Origin: Burkholderia sp. Nafp2/4-1b
GTDB lineage: Bacteria > Pseudomonadota > Gammaproteobacteria > Burkholderiales > Burkholderiaceae
Reading direction: 5' to 3'
Assembly: GCF_003635165.1 (NCBI RefSeq)
Contig: NZ_ML058608.1
Location: 248,001-312,000 of the forward strand
Length of the DNA stretch: 64,000 nucleotides
In this document: one piece after another, positions 55,201 through 62,661 of the stretch
Position numbering within the stretch: position 1 is the first letter of the stretch
How the letters are laid out: every line of letters starts with the position of its first letter
Program-made: the position numbers and the translations under genes
The notes under the pieces: generated by a model
Told to the model about the DNA's origin: nothing
What the model saw: only the letters and a program-made list of their open reading frames with translations
The model's database searches: none

Positions 55201-55863
55201 TTCGACCACGTCCGTCACGCACTTCAGCGCGACCCACAGGCCGGAATAGCGGCTCATCGCCCAGCCGTGCAGGCCGAAGTCGAGATATTCCTGCACGTTG
55301 GATGGAAACAGCACCGGCAGCCCGCAGGCCTTGAAGATGTGTTCCGACTGGTGCGCGAGCGTCGACGATTTCGCCGCGTGGTCGTCGCCGGCGAGCACCA
55401 GCACGCCGCCGTGCTTCGACGAGCCGGCCGAGTTCGCGTGCTTGAAGACGTCGCCGGTGCGGTCGACACCCGGGCCCTTGCCGTACCACATGCCGAATAC
55501 GCCGTCGTGCTTCGCGCCGGGATACAGGTTCACCTGCTGCGAGCCCCACACGGCGGTGGCGGCGAGATCTTCGTTGAGACCGGGCTGGAAGACGATCTGG
55601 TGGGCGGCGAGGTGCTGCTTGGCCTTCCACAGCGACAGGTCGAGGCCGCCGAGCGGCGAGCCGCGATAACCGGAGATGAAGCCGGCCGTGTTGAGGCCGG
55701 CGGCGCGGTCGCGTTCCTGCTGGAGCATCGGCAGGCGCACGAGCGCCTGGATGCCGCTCATGTAGGCGCGCCCGCGTTCGAGCGTGTATTTGTCGTCAAG
55801 CGTGACGGACTTCAGCGCGGCTTCAAGCGACGCGCGTTGGCCTGCGTCTAGCGGGGCATTCAT
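52273..55863 (-). CDS. Indolepyruvate ferredoxin oxidoreductase, single-chain (IorAB fusion)
   Basis: A 1196-residue fused form of the two-subunit archaeal enzyme that decarboxylates aryl pyruvates to aryl-CoA. The thiamine pyrophosphate site is NLGDGTYFHSGLLAVRAA ... ILYNDAVAM (about residue 500). A ferredoxin-like cluster follows, CEGCGDCSVQSNCLSV and CSCVKGFC-like Cys near residues 660-700. The gamma part (VLVTGVGGTGVVTIGALLG) begins near residue 740. It lies close to hppD and the paa operon, so it probably serves aromatic amino acid breakdown. Its ribosome binding site GGAGGAGACAG is exactly complementary over 12 nt to the sRNA. Confidence 0.93.
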   Translation of the reverse strand: MNAPLDAGQRASLEAALKSVTLDDKYTLERGRAYMSGIQALVRLPMLQQERDRAAGLNTAGFISGYRGSPLGGLDLSLWKAKQHLAAHQIVFQPGLNEDLAATAVWGSQQVNLYPGAKHDGVFGMWYGKGPGVDRTGDVFKHANSAGSSKHGGVLVLAGDDHAAKSSTLAHQSEHIFKACGLPVLFPSNVQEYLDFGLHGWAMSRYSGLWVALKCVTDVVESSASVDIDPHRTEIVLPTDFILPEGGLNIRWPDPPLVQEARLLDYKWYAALAYVRANKLDRIEIDSPNARFGIMTGGKAYLDVRQALTDLGLDDETCARIGIRLYKVGCVWPLEAQGAQAFARGLDEILVVEEKRQILEYAIKEELYNWPDAQRPRVFGKFDEKDGAGGEWSVPMGNWLLPAHYELSPAIIAKAIATRLDKFELPSDVRARIAARLAVINAKEMALAKPHVQTERKPWFCSGCPHNTSTNVPEGSRAIAGIGCHYMTVWMDRSTSTFSQMGGEGVPWIGQAPFTDEKHVFANLGDGTYFHSGLLAVRAAISSKANITYKILYNDAVAMTGGQPVDGVLTVPQITHQLASEGAKKIVIVTDEPEKYDGQQALLAPGVTIHHRDQLDDVQRELREIEGTTILIYDQTCATEKRRRRKRGTYPDPAKRVVINEAVCEGCGDCSVQSNCLSVEPLETEFGTKRQINQSSCNKDFSCVKGFCPSFVTVEGGQLKKPKAVSVDGGALPPIPEPTLPAIDRAYGVLVTGVGGTGVVTIGALLGMAAHLENKGVTVLDVTGLAQKGGAVMSHVQISHAPTDIHATRIAMGEADLVIGCDAIVTAGDECTSRMRHDTTRVVVNSAQTPTAEFIKNPNWAFPGLSAENDIRAAAGESVDFIDANRFAVALLGDAIYTNPFVLGYAWQKGWLPLTLASLERAIELNAVSVEKNRAAFDWGRRAAHDLASVKQAAAGDARPAPGATVIALHTTKAVDALIAKRVDFLTAYQNAAYASRYAAFVDKVRAAERALAHGEAVQEPLTEAVARNLFKLMAYKDEYEVARLQSDPAFVARLSSQFEGDWKLKFHLAPPLFAKTDAHGHLVKKAYGPWMLSAFRLLAKAKFLRGTGLDPFGRTAERRTERALIGEYEALIGEVLTKLNASNRPLALELAALPDGIRGYGHVKENNLRAVRVKWDTLLAQWRSPTGGQSRQQVA

Positions 55864-56182
55864 TAACTGTCTCCTCCACCCAGTTTGGGATCACCAAAAC
55901 TTCGATTGCGTCGACGTCTTGTGGACGTGTCGGCAGTGGCCGGCATATTGGCCGGTTTTGAGTGATGGTAGCACTGGGATAAACCCGCCGGCCACCGTCC
56001 GGTGCGGCGCGCGACAGCGGCGAAGACGCACGCAGGGCAGGGTTACATCATGTAAAAGCATGTAAAGCTGGCCCCTTCTTCGTACAAATGCCGTTAATCT
56101 TGTCGGCCTGCCGGAGGTGCCCGGCCGCGTCGGCCCGTGTCGACACAACCGGGGAGGCGCCGGCAGTTTTAAAGGAGGTGCA
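55864..56182. promoter_or_regulatory. Divergent control region (iorAB / small secreted protein)
   Basis: 319 bp with no other gene. TTACAT-C-ATGTAA at 56043-56055 is a perfect palindrome, followed by another half-site ATGTAA at 56060-56065. The two ATGTAA sites are 10 bp apart. The spacing suggests a dimer plus a second subunit binding on the same face of the helix. Its regulator is unknown. Confidence 0.55.
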
Positions 56183-56377
56183 ATGAACACACGTCATATC
56201 CAGAGTTTCCTGATCGTGTCCGCCGCGTTTTTCGCGATGACCGGCCCGGTGCACGCGCGAGGCGCGAGCGCGCTGGCGGCAGCCGGCGCGCAGATGCGTC
56301 AGATCGCGCCGGCGCAGGACGCCGACGCGCAGCCGGTGGCCGCGCGCGCCGTCGTATCGAAGGTGAAGGTGCGTTGA
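56183..56377 (+). CDS. Small secreted protein of unknown function
   Basis: A 64-residue protein behind an exceptionally good ribosome binding site, AAAGGAGGTG, 3 bases before the ATG. It has a hydrophobic N-terminal segment (FLIVSAAFFAMTGP) with likely cleavage after VHA, and a mature part of about 40 residues that is Ala-rich and ends VVSKVKVR. No Cys and no recognised family. Its own terminator follows 45 bp later. It is too short to be certain but start and end signals support expression. Confidence 0.7.
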   Translation: MNTRHIQSFLIVSAAFFAMTGPVHARGASALAAAGAQMRQIAPAQDADAQPVAARAVVSKVKVR

Positions 56378-56421
56378 TCCGTTCGCGCGGCCGCCAGGCT
56401 GCGCCGCAGCGATCAAAACGG

Positions 56422-56462
56422 AAAAAGGGCGGGAATCGCGAGATTCCCGCCCTTTTTCTTTG
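56422..56462. terminator. Bidirectional terminator (small secreted gene / hppD)
   Basis: AAAAAGGGCGGGAATC-GCGA-GATTCCCGCCCTTTTT followed by CTTT; a perfect 16-bp stem symmetrical for both strands. hppD (minus) ends 64 bp away. Confidence 0.95.
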
Positions 56463-56525
56463 TGCCGCGGTGCGCGCGGGGACCCGCACCCGTAGCGCCG
56501 GATACCTTCCGCGCGTTCGCCCGCG

Positions 56526-57623
56526 TCAGGCCTTGTCCTGCACCACGCCGCGGCGAATCTGGTCGAGCTCGATCGATTCGAACAGCGCCTTGAAGTTGCC
56601 CTCGCCGAAGCCCTGGTTGCCCTTGCGCTGGATGATCTCGAAGAAGATCGGGCCGATCTGGTTCTCGGTGAAGATCTGCAGCAGCAGGTCGTCGCGCGCG
56701 CCGTCGATCAGGATCTTGCGCTTCTTCAACTCGTCGAGCGATTCGCCGTGGTTCGGCACGCGGCGGTCGACCAGCTCGTAATACGTGTCGATCGTGTCGA
56801 GCAGCTTCACTTCCTTGCCGCGCAGGCCGTCGACCGCGCCGTAGATGTCGTTCGTGCCGAGCGCGATGTGCTGGATGCCTTCGCCGTGGTACGCGTCGAG
56901 GTATTCCTGGATCTGGCCGGCCGTGTCCGAGCCTTCCTCGTTGATCGGAATCCGGATCTTGCCGCACGGCGACGTCATCGCCTTCGACTTCACGCCCGTC
57001 ACCTTGCCTTCGATGTCGAAGTAGCGCACTTCGCGGAAGTTGAACAAGCGCTCGTAGAACTCGGCCCATTCCTGCATGCGGCCGCGATGCACGTTGTGCG
57101 TCAGGTGGTCGATGTAGGTGAGGCCGTGGCCGACCGGGTTCGGATTCGCGCCGGCGATCGGCTCGAAGTCGACGTCATAGATGCTGATGTCGCCGATCGA
57201 GCCCGGCTGCGCGCCGTTCTTGCCGCGCCAGCGGTCGACGAAGTAGATCAGCGAATCGCCGATGCCCTTGATCGCCGGGATGTTCAGCTCCATCGGGCCC
57301 GTCTTGTTGTCGAAGCCCCACGCGCCGAGTTCGAGCGCGTGCTGGTACGCCTTCGCGGCGTCCTGCACGCGGAACGCGATCGCGCAGATCGACGGGCCGT
57401 GCAGGCGCGCGAAGCGTTGCGCGAACGAATCGGGTTCGGCGTTGATGATGAAGTTGATGTCGCCCTGGCGGTAGACCGTCACGTCCTTGTGGCGATGGCG
57501 TGCGATCGCGGTGAAACCCATCCGTTCGAACAGTTGCCCGAGCGCTTTCGGATCCGGCGCGGTGTATTCGATGAATTCGAAGCCGTCGGTGCCGACGGGG
57601 TTGTCCCAGTTGGGGATCTGCAT
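56526..57623 (-). CDS. hppD: 4-hydroxyphenylpyruvate dioxygenase
   Basis: A 365-residue non-haem Fe(II) enzyme forming homogentisate in tyrosine breakdown. Iron ligands are visible: His in YIDHLTHNV, His in [11 protein letters not shown] and Glu in [10 protein letters not shown]. The C-terminal [15 protein letters not shown] is diagnostic. Its ribosome binding site AGGAGACA shares 8 nt with the sRNA seed complement. It is divergent from an Lrp-type regulator, which is a common arrangement. Confidence 0.96.
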   Translation of the reverse strand: MQIPNWDNPVGTDGFEFIEYTAPDPKALGQLFERMGFTAIARHRHKDVTVYRQGDINFIINAEPDSFAQRFARLHGPSICAIAFRVQDAAKAYQHALELGAWGFDNKTGPMELNIPAIKGIGDSLIYFVDRWRGKNGAQPGSIGDISIYDVDFEPIAGANPNPVGHGLTYIDHLTHNVHRGRMQEWAEFYERLFNFREVRYFDIEGKVTGVKSKAMTSPCGKIRIPINEEGSDTAGQIQEYLDAYHGEGIQHIALGTNDIYGAVDGLRGKEVKLLDTIDTYYELVDRRVPNHGESLDELKKRKILIDGARDDLLLQIFTENQIGPIFFEIIQRKGNQGFGEGNFKALFESIELDQIRRGVVQDKA

Positions 57624-57834
57624 GCCGTGTCTCCTGAGTGTTGTGCGATCGATCGGGACGATGTGGGGGGCCCGGCCGGTTCATGTCGAAGGGGATGCGT
57701 GGCGCGGTGTGCGCAACGCACGTTCCATGCGACAAAGTGTAGCGGGCAGGGGAGAGCGTAAACTTGCGAAATTAACCGCCCGTGCCTACGATGGCGCAAT
57801 TTCCAGTCTCGCATTTATCATCAGAGGGCAGAAA

Positions 57835-58359
57835 ATGGCGCACGCCGAATTGGATGCCATCGACCGGCGAATTCTCGCGATTCTTCAGGAGAACGGCCGC
57901 CTGTCGAACCAGGAGATCGCCGAGCGTGTGAACCTGTCGCCGAGCCCGTGCCTGCGGCGGATCCGGCGGCTCGAGGAAATCGGTGTGATCACCGGCTACG
58001 TCGCGCTGCTCGATCCGCAGAAACTGGGGCTCGATCTGCTCGCGTACGTGAGTGTGCGGCTCGAGAAGCGCGGCGGTGTCGCGCCGTTGCGGCCCGACGA
58101 GACGTCGGCGCGCGCGGGCGCGACCCACGCGGAACTGTTTCGCGCGGCCGTGCAGACCTGGCCGGAAGTCGTCGCGTGTCACGCGATGACGGGCGACATG
58201 GATTACCTGCTGCGCGTGCAGGTCGAGGACATGGCGCACTTCTCCCGCTTCGTGCAGGAGCATCTGCTGCACCATCCGTCGGTGATCGACGTGAAGACGA
58301 GCTTCTCGCTCGAGTGCTTCAAGGAGACGACCGCGTTGCCGATTCGATCGGTGCGCTAG
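57835..58359 (+). CDS. Lrp/AsnC family regulator, divergent to hppD
   Basis: A 174-residue regulator with helix-turn-helix LDAIDRRILAILQENGRL and SNQEIAERVNLSPSPCLRRI. The RAM domain has VVACHAMTGDMDYLLRVQVE. A segment of about 16 residues (APLRPDETSARAGATHAE) is inserted before the RAM-domain pocket compared with Lrp. It is 211 bp from the hppD start on the opposite strand, so an aromatic amino acid effector is plausible. ATG 57835; the frame upstream is open but has no ribosome binding site. Confidence 0.9.
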   Translation: MAHAELDAIDRRILAILQENGRLSNQEIAERVNLSPSPCLRRIRRLEEIGVITGYVALLDPQKLGLDLLAYVSVRLEKRGGVAPLRPDETSARAGATHAELFRAAVQTWPEVVACHAMTGDMDYLLRVQVEDMAHFSRFVQEHLLHHPSVIDVKTSFSLECFKETTALPIRSVR

Positions 58360-58370
58360 CGCGACGCGGC

Positions 58371-58402
58371 GGGAAGGAGGGAAGGAGGGAAGGAGGGAAA
58401 GG
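58371..58402. repeat. 8-bp purine tandem repeat
   Basis: GGAAGGAG is repeated three times from 58372 to 58395, then GGAAAGG. It follows the Lrp gene stop by 12 bp and precedes the GNAT gene terminator. Confidence 0.9.
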
Positions 58403-58436
58403 AAAACACGCCGGGCCCGCCCGCGGGGCGGCCCGG
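58401..58436 (-). terminator. Rho-independent terminator of the GNAT gene
   Basis: On the minus strand CCGGGCCGCCCC-GC-GGGCGGGCCCGG then CGTGTTTTCC; very GC-rich stem, weak T tail. Confidence 0.65.
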
Positions 58437-58446
58437 TCGGCAGATG

Positions 58447-59094
58447 TTACGCCGCCAGCGTGGCGGGCATCAGCGATTCGATGAACTTCGACGTGCGGTG
58501 CGCCTGACGCTTCAGTGCATAGTCGAACACCGCGGCCTGTTCCTGCAGCATCTCGGCGAGGATCGTCGAGTGGTCGGCAGGCGGCAGCGACAGGTACGCA
58601 TCGGCTTCGCCGTACGCGTATTCGATCCGCATCCCCGACTTCTTCGCGATGTGCATCATCGTCGCGTTGCGCGACAGGCAATGCATGTACAGCATCGTCA
58701 CCTGTGTGTTGCGGCTGCGGATCGCCGCGCGCTCGAACAGCTTCGAGCCGACGCCGCGGCCGCGCGCGCTTTCGAGCACCGACACGCCGAATTCGGCCGT
58801 GCGCTTGTCGCCTTCGGCGGGCAGGTACGCCAGGTGGCCGACGCCGATGAGTTCGAGCGTGTGGTCGAACACGCCGAACACGGTGTCGCGACCGAAGTCG
58901 ATCGTGCGGACATAGTTCTCGATCACGTGGTCGGGCACCATCTGGCCGAAGCGCAGCAGGCGGTCCTCTTCGTCGAGCGAGAGAAAGTGGGTGAGCATGC
59001 GCTCACGGTCTTTGGAAGCCAGTTCCCTGACGAGAACCGGCGCAGTACCGGCGCGGCCGACAGCAGCGGCCCGGCGCTTGAGTTGCGTGTTCAT
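58447..59094 (-). CDS. GNAT family N-acetyltransferase
   Basis: A 215-residue acetyltransferase. The acetyl-CoA loop is ESARGRGVGSKLFERA, after LIGVGHLAYLP and before TMLYMHCLSRNATMMHIAKK. The N-terminal LVRELASKDRERMLTHFLSL places it with the stress-related GNAT proteins. ATG 59094 follows GAGGAA; an ATG at 59121 is also open. Substrate unknown. It lies beside the paa regulator gene and has operator-like sites upstream. Confidence 0.88.
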   Translation of the reverse strand: MNTQLKRRAAAVGRAGTAPVLVRELASKDRERMLTHFLSLDEEDRLLRFGQMVPDHVIENYVRTIDFGRDTVFGVFDHTLELIGVGHLAYLPAEGDKRTAEFGVSVLESARGRGVGSKLFERAAIRSRNTQVTMLYMHCLSRNATMMHIAKKSGMRIEYAYGEADAYLSLPPADHSTILAEMLQEQAAVFDYALKRQAHRTSKFIESLMPATLAA

Positions 59095-59204
59095 CGTGGG
59101 TTCCTCAGTGTGTAGCTGCACAAACTGCTTGTGCGATGCAGCAGCATTCTACCCGAGGAGGGTAAGGGAAAACCCGGATTTGACGTTGTTTGTCCTGAAG
59201 GGAA

Positions 59205-59253
59205 ATTCTAAATCTGCTTAGTTCATTCTATATCTGTTTGATTTTAAACAGAT
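59205..59253 (-). promoter_or_regulatory. Iterated operator-like sites upstream of GNAT gene
   Basis: ATTCTAAATCTGCTTA (59205-59220) and ATTCTATATCTGTTTG (59225-59240) are similar units 20 bp apart, i.e. two helical turns. The second merges into a perfect inverted repeat ATCTGTTT-GATTTT-AAACAGAT (59232-59253). The region is strongly AT-rich and lies upstream of the GNAT gene start at 59094. Confidence 0.6.
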
Positions 59254-59329
59254 TTAAAATTCATCATATGAAACGCGCGGCGGGCTGTCGCAGTGTGCCC
59301 TCCGCGCAACGCATGCTGCTGCGCGGCAA

Positions 59330-59935
59330 TCATGCGCCCGGTGACAGCCCGCGTTCCATCAGGTCGATCACCTGTTCGGCGAAATCGCGGTAGCCGAGGC
59401 GGCCGCCCGGCTTGAGCCACGTGAACGTCCAGTTGATCATCCCGAACACCATCATCGTGACCGACGTCTGGTTGTCCTTCGAGATCCGGTCGGGATAGGC
59501 GCGCGCGAGCTGGCGCGCGAATGCAGCGACGATGTCGCGCTGGCGGTCGAGCACGATCTCGCGCTGCGCATCCTCCAGATACTTCACGTCGTTGAGCAGC
59601 GCGACGTGGCGGCTGTGCGACGTCTCGTACTCGGCGAGGAATGCACGCACCAGTTCCGCGAAAGCGTCGCGCTCGCTGAGGCCGCGCCGCTGGCTCGCGC
59701 CTTCGACCTCGGCGATGATCAGCATCAACCGCTTCGTGTAGCGGTCGAGCAGGTCGAACAGGATCGCTTCCTTGCTCTCGTAATAGTGATAGAGGCGTGC
59801 CTTCGACGTGCCGCTCGCGGTCGCGAGATCGGACATCGACGTGCTCGGGTAGCTCGTTTGCGCGAATTTCTCGGCGGCGAGATCGAGGATCTGCTCGCGC
59901 TGGGATTCGTGGTCGGGCGCTCGGGTACGGGCCAT
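59330..59935 (-). CDS. paaR: TetR family regulator, PaaR-like
   Basis: A 201-residue TetR protein. The N-terminal helix-turn-helix reads ILDLAAEKFAQTSYPSTSMS and LATASGTSKARLYHYYESKE, and the C-terminal domain has TSVTMMVFGMINWTFTWLKP. I recall this gene at the same position in B. cenocepacia as PaaR, the repressor of the phenylacetate genes, which bind phenylacetyl-CoA; that link is from memory plus position. It follows the DUF1835 gene by 21 bp. Confidence 0.85.
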   Translation of the reverse strand: MARTRAPDHESQREQILDLAAEKFAQTSYPSTSMSDLATASGTSKARLYHYYESKEAILFDLLDRYTKRLMLIIAEVEGASQRRGLSERDAFAELVRAFLAEYETSHSRHVALLNDVKYLEDAQREIVLDRQRDIVAAFARQLARAYPDRISKDNQTSVTMMVFGMINWTFTWLKPGGRLGYRDFAEQVIDLMERGLSPGA

Positions 59936-59956
59936 GGTTGATGCGAAAGAGTAGCG

Positions 59957-60772
59957 TTAGCGGGGCGCGGCTGCCGCGCGCACCTGCGTGGAAGAAAGGG
60001 CGGCCGGCGCGTCGTCCTGCACCTCGAGCCGGCCGGCCGCCGCGAGTTCGCGGCAACGCCACCAGGCAATCGAGTCGCTGACGAACAGCCCGCCGCGGTC
60101 GGCGCCGGCCATGATCCCGCCGACGACGCGTCGCGCGGGCAGCCAGCCGGTTTGCGCGTGCGCGACGATCAGCGCGTCGAGGTCCGCGTACTGGCCGCTC
60201 TTGATCGTGTTGCTGACCCAGTATCGCAGCTCGGCATTCAGGTGCTTCGCCTCCTGCCATTCGAGTGCGAGGCGGCCGATGCGCAGCACCGAGATCGGCG
60301 CGGCCATCGGTCGTTTGCGTGCGAGTGCCGCCGGCGAGAACATCCCCGTCGAACAGGCCTGGTCGGTGCGGGTCAGCGCCGCGCGCGCCGGCGCGTCGAG
60401 ATCCGCAGCCGACAGCCGCACCTCGTTCAGGCGCTGCGGCACGTTGCGCAGATGATAGGCGACGCGGCGCAGCAGCAGCTTGTCGCCGACGCTCGGTGCG
60501 TGCCAGACCACCACCTGCGCCGTATCCATCGCGAGCTGGTCGAGGCGGGCGAACTCGCCTTCGACTTCCGCATTCCAGTCGGGAACCTGATCGCCGAGCA
60601 CGCGGTGCCAGAAGGCGGCTCGGGTGTCGGGCGTCTCGTCGGCGCCCTTCAGCGGTCCGACGGCGAGATCGTCGAGCAATTCGACGACGCGCTCGTCGCG
60701 TCCGGCTAGCGCGAGGGCCTCGCGCAGCGACGCGGCGGCGGTGCCGCCCTGAATCACGTGAATGGTACTCAT
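59957..60772 (-). CDS. DUF1835 domain protein
   Basis: A 271-residue protein. The N-terminal DUF1835 domain reads IHVIQGGTAAASLREALALA and the DUF3658-type C-terminal part has GRLALEWQEAKHLNAELRYW. Function unknown. It is located between the paa operon terminator and paaR; position may suggest cotranscription with paaR only. Confidence 0.8.
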   Translation of the reverse strand: MSTIHVIQGGTAAASLREALALAGRDERVVELLDDLAVGPLKGADETPDTRAAFWHRVLGDQVPDWNAEVEGEFARLDQLAMDTAQVVVWHAPSVGDKLLLRRVAYHLRNVPQRLNEVRLSAADLDAPARAALTRTDQACSTGMFSPAALARKRPMAAPISVLRIGRLALEWQEAKHLNAELRYWVSNTIKSGQYADLDALIVAHAQTGWLPARRVVGGIMAGADRGGLFVSDSIAWWRCRELAAAGRLEVQDDAPAALSSTQVRAAAAPR

Positions 60773-60782
60773 CGGCCTGTCG

Positions 60783-60838
60783 TCAACAAAAGAAAACCGC
60801 CGGACGGGCGGACGCGATGACGCCCAGCCGGCCGGCGG
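60783..60838 (-). terminator. Terminator of the paa operon
   Basis: On the minus strand CCGCCGGCCGGCTGGGCG pairs imperfectly with CGCCCGTCCGGCGG around a loop of about 10 nt, then TTTTCTTTT. It lies 65 bp past the paaE stop. Confidence 0.8.
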
Positions 60839-60901
60839 CCCCTAGTGTAAGCGAGATGTGTGACGACGAGAAACCGGCGCGCCGCGCCGGTGCGGCGACG
60901 C

Positions 60902-62071
60902 TCAACGCTCGTCGAAGCTCACGACGACCTTGTCGCTGATCGGGTGGCACTGGCACGTGAGCACGAACCCGTCCTTCACTTCGTGTTCCTCGAGCGTGTA
61001 GTTCTTCTCCATCCGGACTTCGCCTTCGACCACCTTCGCGCGGCACGTGCAGCACACGCCGCCCTTGCACGCGTACGGCAGCGCGAGGCCCGCGCGCAGG
61101 CCGACGTCGAGCAGGCTCACGCCTTCGTACGGCAGACGCAGCTTGCGCTTCTTGCCGTCGAGCACGATTTCGAGATCGGCGGCCGGCGTCTGGTCGGTGA
61201 TCTCGACGACGGGCGCGCCGGCTTGCGGCAGCGGCGTGCCGAAGCGCTCGACGTGCACCTTCGCCGGCGGCACGCCGGCCGCCTTCAGCGCGGCTTCGGC
61301 TGCGTCCATCATCGGCGCGGGGCCGCAGATGAACGCTTCGTCGATCGCGTCGGCCGGCATCAGCGTCGCGAGGAATTCCGCGCATTTCGCCTGGTCGAGC
61401 ACGCCGTTGAACAGCTCGACGTCCTGCAGGTCGTCCGACAGCACGTGATACAGGACGAAGCGGTTCATGTAGCGGTTCTTCAGGTCCTCGAGCTCCTCCG
61501 CGAACATGATCGCGTCGACGCTGCGATTGCCGTAGATCAGCGTGAACGTGCTGCGCGGCTCGAGCTCGAGCGTCGTCTTCACGATCGCGAGCACCGGCGT
61601 GATGCCCGACCCGCCGGAGAACGCGACGTATTGCTTGCCGTGATCGGCGTTCAGGTGCGTGAAGAAGCGGCCGTCCGGCGTCATCACGTCGATCGTGTGG
61701 CCAGGCTTCAGCGAGTCGAACGCGAAGTTCGAGAAGCGGCCGCCGCGCACGCGCTTGATGCCGATGCGCAGTTCGCCGTCGCGGTCGTAGTCGGTCGTGC
61801 CGACGCAGATCGAGTACGAGCGGCGCGTTTCCTCGCCGTCGATGTGGGTCTTCAGCGTGACGAACTGGCCCTGCGTGAAGCGGTACGCGTCGCGCAGCTC
61901 CGGCGGCACGTCGAACGAGACGGTAACGGCGTCGGCGGTCTCGGGCCGCACGTCGCGGATACGCAGCGGGTGAAATTGCGGGGTCGACGACGACCCCCGC
62001 CGGGCCGCCCCAACGGGGGCGTCCGCCCCCTCGGGGGGCAGCGAGCGAAGTGAGCGTGGGGGCTGTTTCAT
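60902..62071 (-). CDS. paaE: Phenylacetyl-CoA epoxidase reductase subunit, with repeat-derived N terminus
   Basis: A 389-residue reductase passing electrons from NADPH to the di-iron epoxidase. FAD part: FTQGQFVTLKTHI and RSYSICVG; NAD part SGGSGITPVLAIV and CGPAPMMDAAEAAL; C-terminal 2Fe-2S ferredoxin with CKGGVCCTCRAKV and LTCQCHP. PaaE normally starts near TPQFHPLRI, at about residue 31 here. The first ~30 residues, MKQPPRSLRSLPPEGADAP onward, are coded by a common GC-rich intergenic repeat. ATG 62071 is one base after the paaD stop (TGAGATG). Confidence 0.9.
   Translation of the reverse strand: MKQPPRSLRSLPPEGADAPVGAARRGSSSTPQFHPLRIRDVRPETADAVTVSFDVPPELRDAYRFTQGQFVTLKTHIDGEETRRSYSICVGTTDYDRDGELRIGIKRVRGGRFSNFAFDSLKPGHTIDVMTPDGRFFTHLNADHGKQYVAFSGGSGITPVLAIVKTTLELEPRSTFTLIYGNRSVDAIMFAEELEDLKNRYMNRFVLYHVLSDDLQDVELFNGVLDQAKCAEFLATLMPADAIDEAFICGPAPMMDAAEAALKAAGVPPAKVHVERFGTPLPQAGAPVVEITDQTPAADLEIVLDGKKRKLRLPYEGVSLLDVGLRAGLALPYACKGGVCCTCRAKVVEGEVRMEKNYTLEEHEVKDGFVLTCQCHPISDKVVVSFDER
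61993..62071 (-). repeat. Burkholderiales intergenic GC-rich repeat fused into paaE
   Basis: On the minus strand from 62071: ATGAAACAGCCCCCACGCTC, then CTGCCCCCCGAGGGGGCGGA and CGCCCCCGTTGGGGCGGCCC, ending near CGGCGGGGGTCG. It forms nested hairpins (CCCCCGAGGGGG; GCCCCCGTTGGGGC). I recognise this as a very frequent element between genes in Burkholderiales. Its ATG and open frame continue into paaE. Confidence 0.75.
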
Positions 62072-62072
62072 C

Positions 62073-62636
62073 TCAGTAGGGTTTGAAGTAGTCGAAGGGT
62101 TCGCGGCAGTCGACGCAGCGATACAGCGCCTTGCAGGCCGTGGAAGCGAATTGCGCGAGACGCTCGGTGTTCGCGGAGCCGCAGCGCGGGCACACGGGCG
62201 CGGCGACGGGCCGCGGCACGAAGCGCACGACGTTCTCCCGCGGCGCGGCGCTGCCGCACTGGCCGACGGGCGGCGCGATGCCGTACGCGCGCAGCTTGTC
62301 GCGCGCTTCCTGCGTGATCCAGTCGGTCGTCCACGCCGGCGCGAGCACCGTCTCGATCCGATGCGGCGGCAGGTCGGCGGCGTGCATCGCCGCGGCGATG
62401 TCCTCCGCGATCTGCGACATCGCCGGGCAGCCCGAGTAGGTCGGCGTGATCACGACCTCGAGCAGGCCGTCGTCCGCGAGACGGACGTCGCGCAGGATGC
62501 CGAGTTCGCGGATCGACACGACCGGGATTTCGGGATCGGGCACCGCTTCGAGCACGTCCCACGCACGCGCGAGCAAAGGATCGTTGCGGTGCGCGGCGGG
62601 CGCGGCGTTGGCGGGGGCGGTGGTCTGGACGGACAT
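62073..62636 (-). CDS. paaD: Phenylacetate degradation protein PaaD (epoxidase maturation)
   Basis: A 187-residue protein of the DUF59/MIP18 family acting in cluster assembly for the phenylacetyl-CoA epoxidase. It has VPDPEIPVVSIRELGILRDV and TPTYSGCPAM, typical of PaaD, and a C-terminal zinc-ribbon (CPRCGSANTERL and YRCVDCREPF). The operon order paaC-paaD-paaE is conserved. Confidence 0.94.
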   Translation of the reverse strand: MSVQTTAPANAAPAAHRNDPLLARAWDVLEAVPDPEIPVVSIRELGILRDVRLADDGLLEVVITPTYSGCPAMSQIAEDIAAAMHAADLPPHRIETVLAPAWTTDWITQEARDKLRAYGIAPPVGQCGSAAPRENVVRFVPRPVAAPVCPRCGSANTERLAQFASTACKALYRCVDCREPFDYFKPY

Positions 62637-62661
62637 CGTCGGGTTCCGTTGGGTCGGCCGG

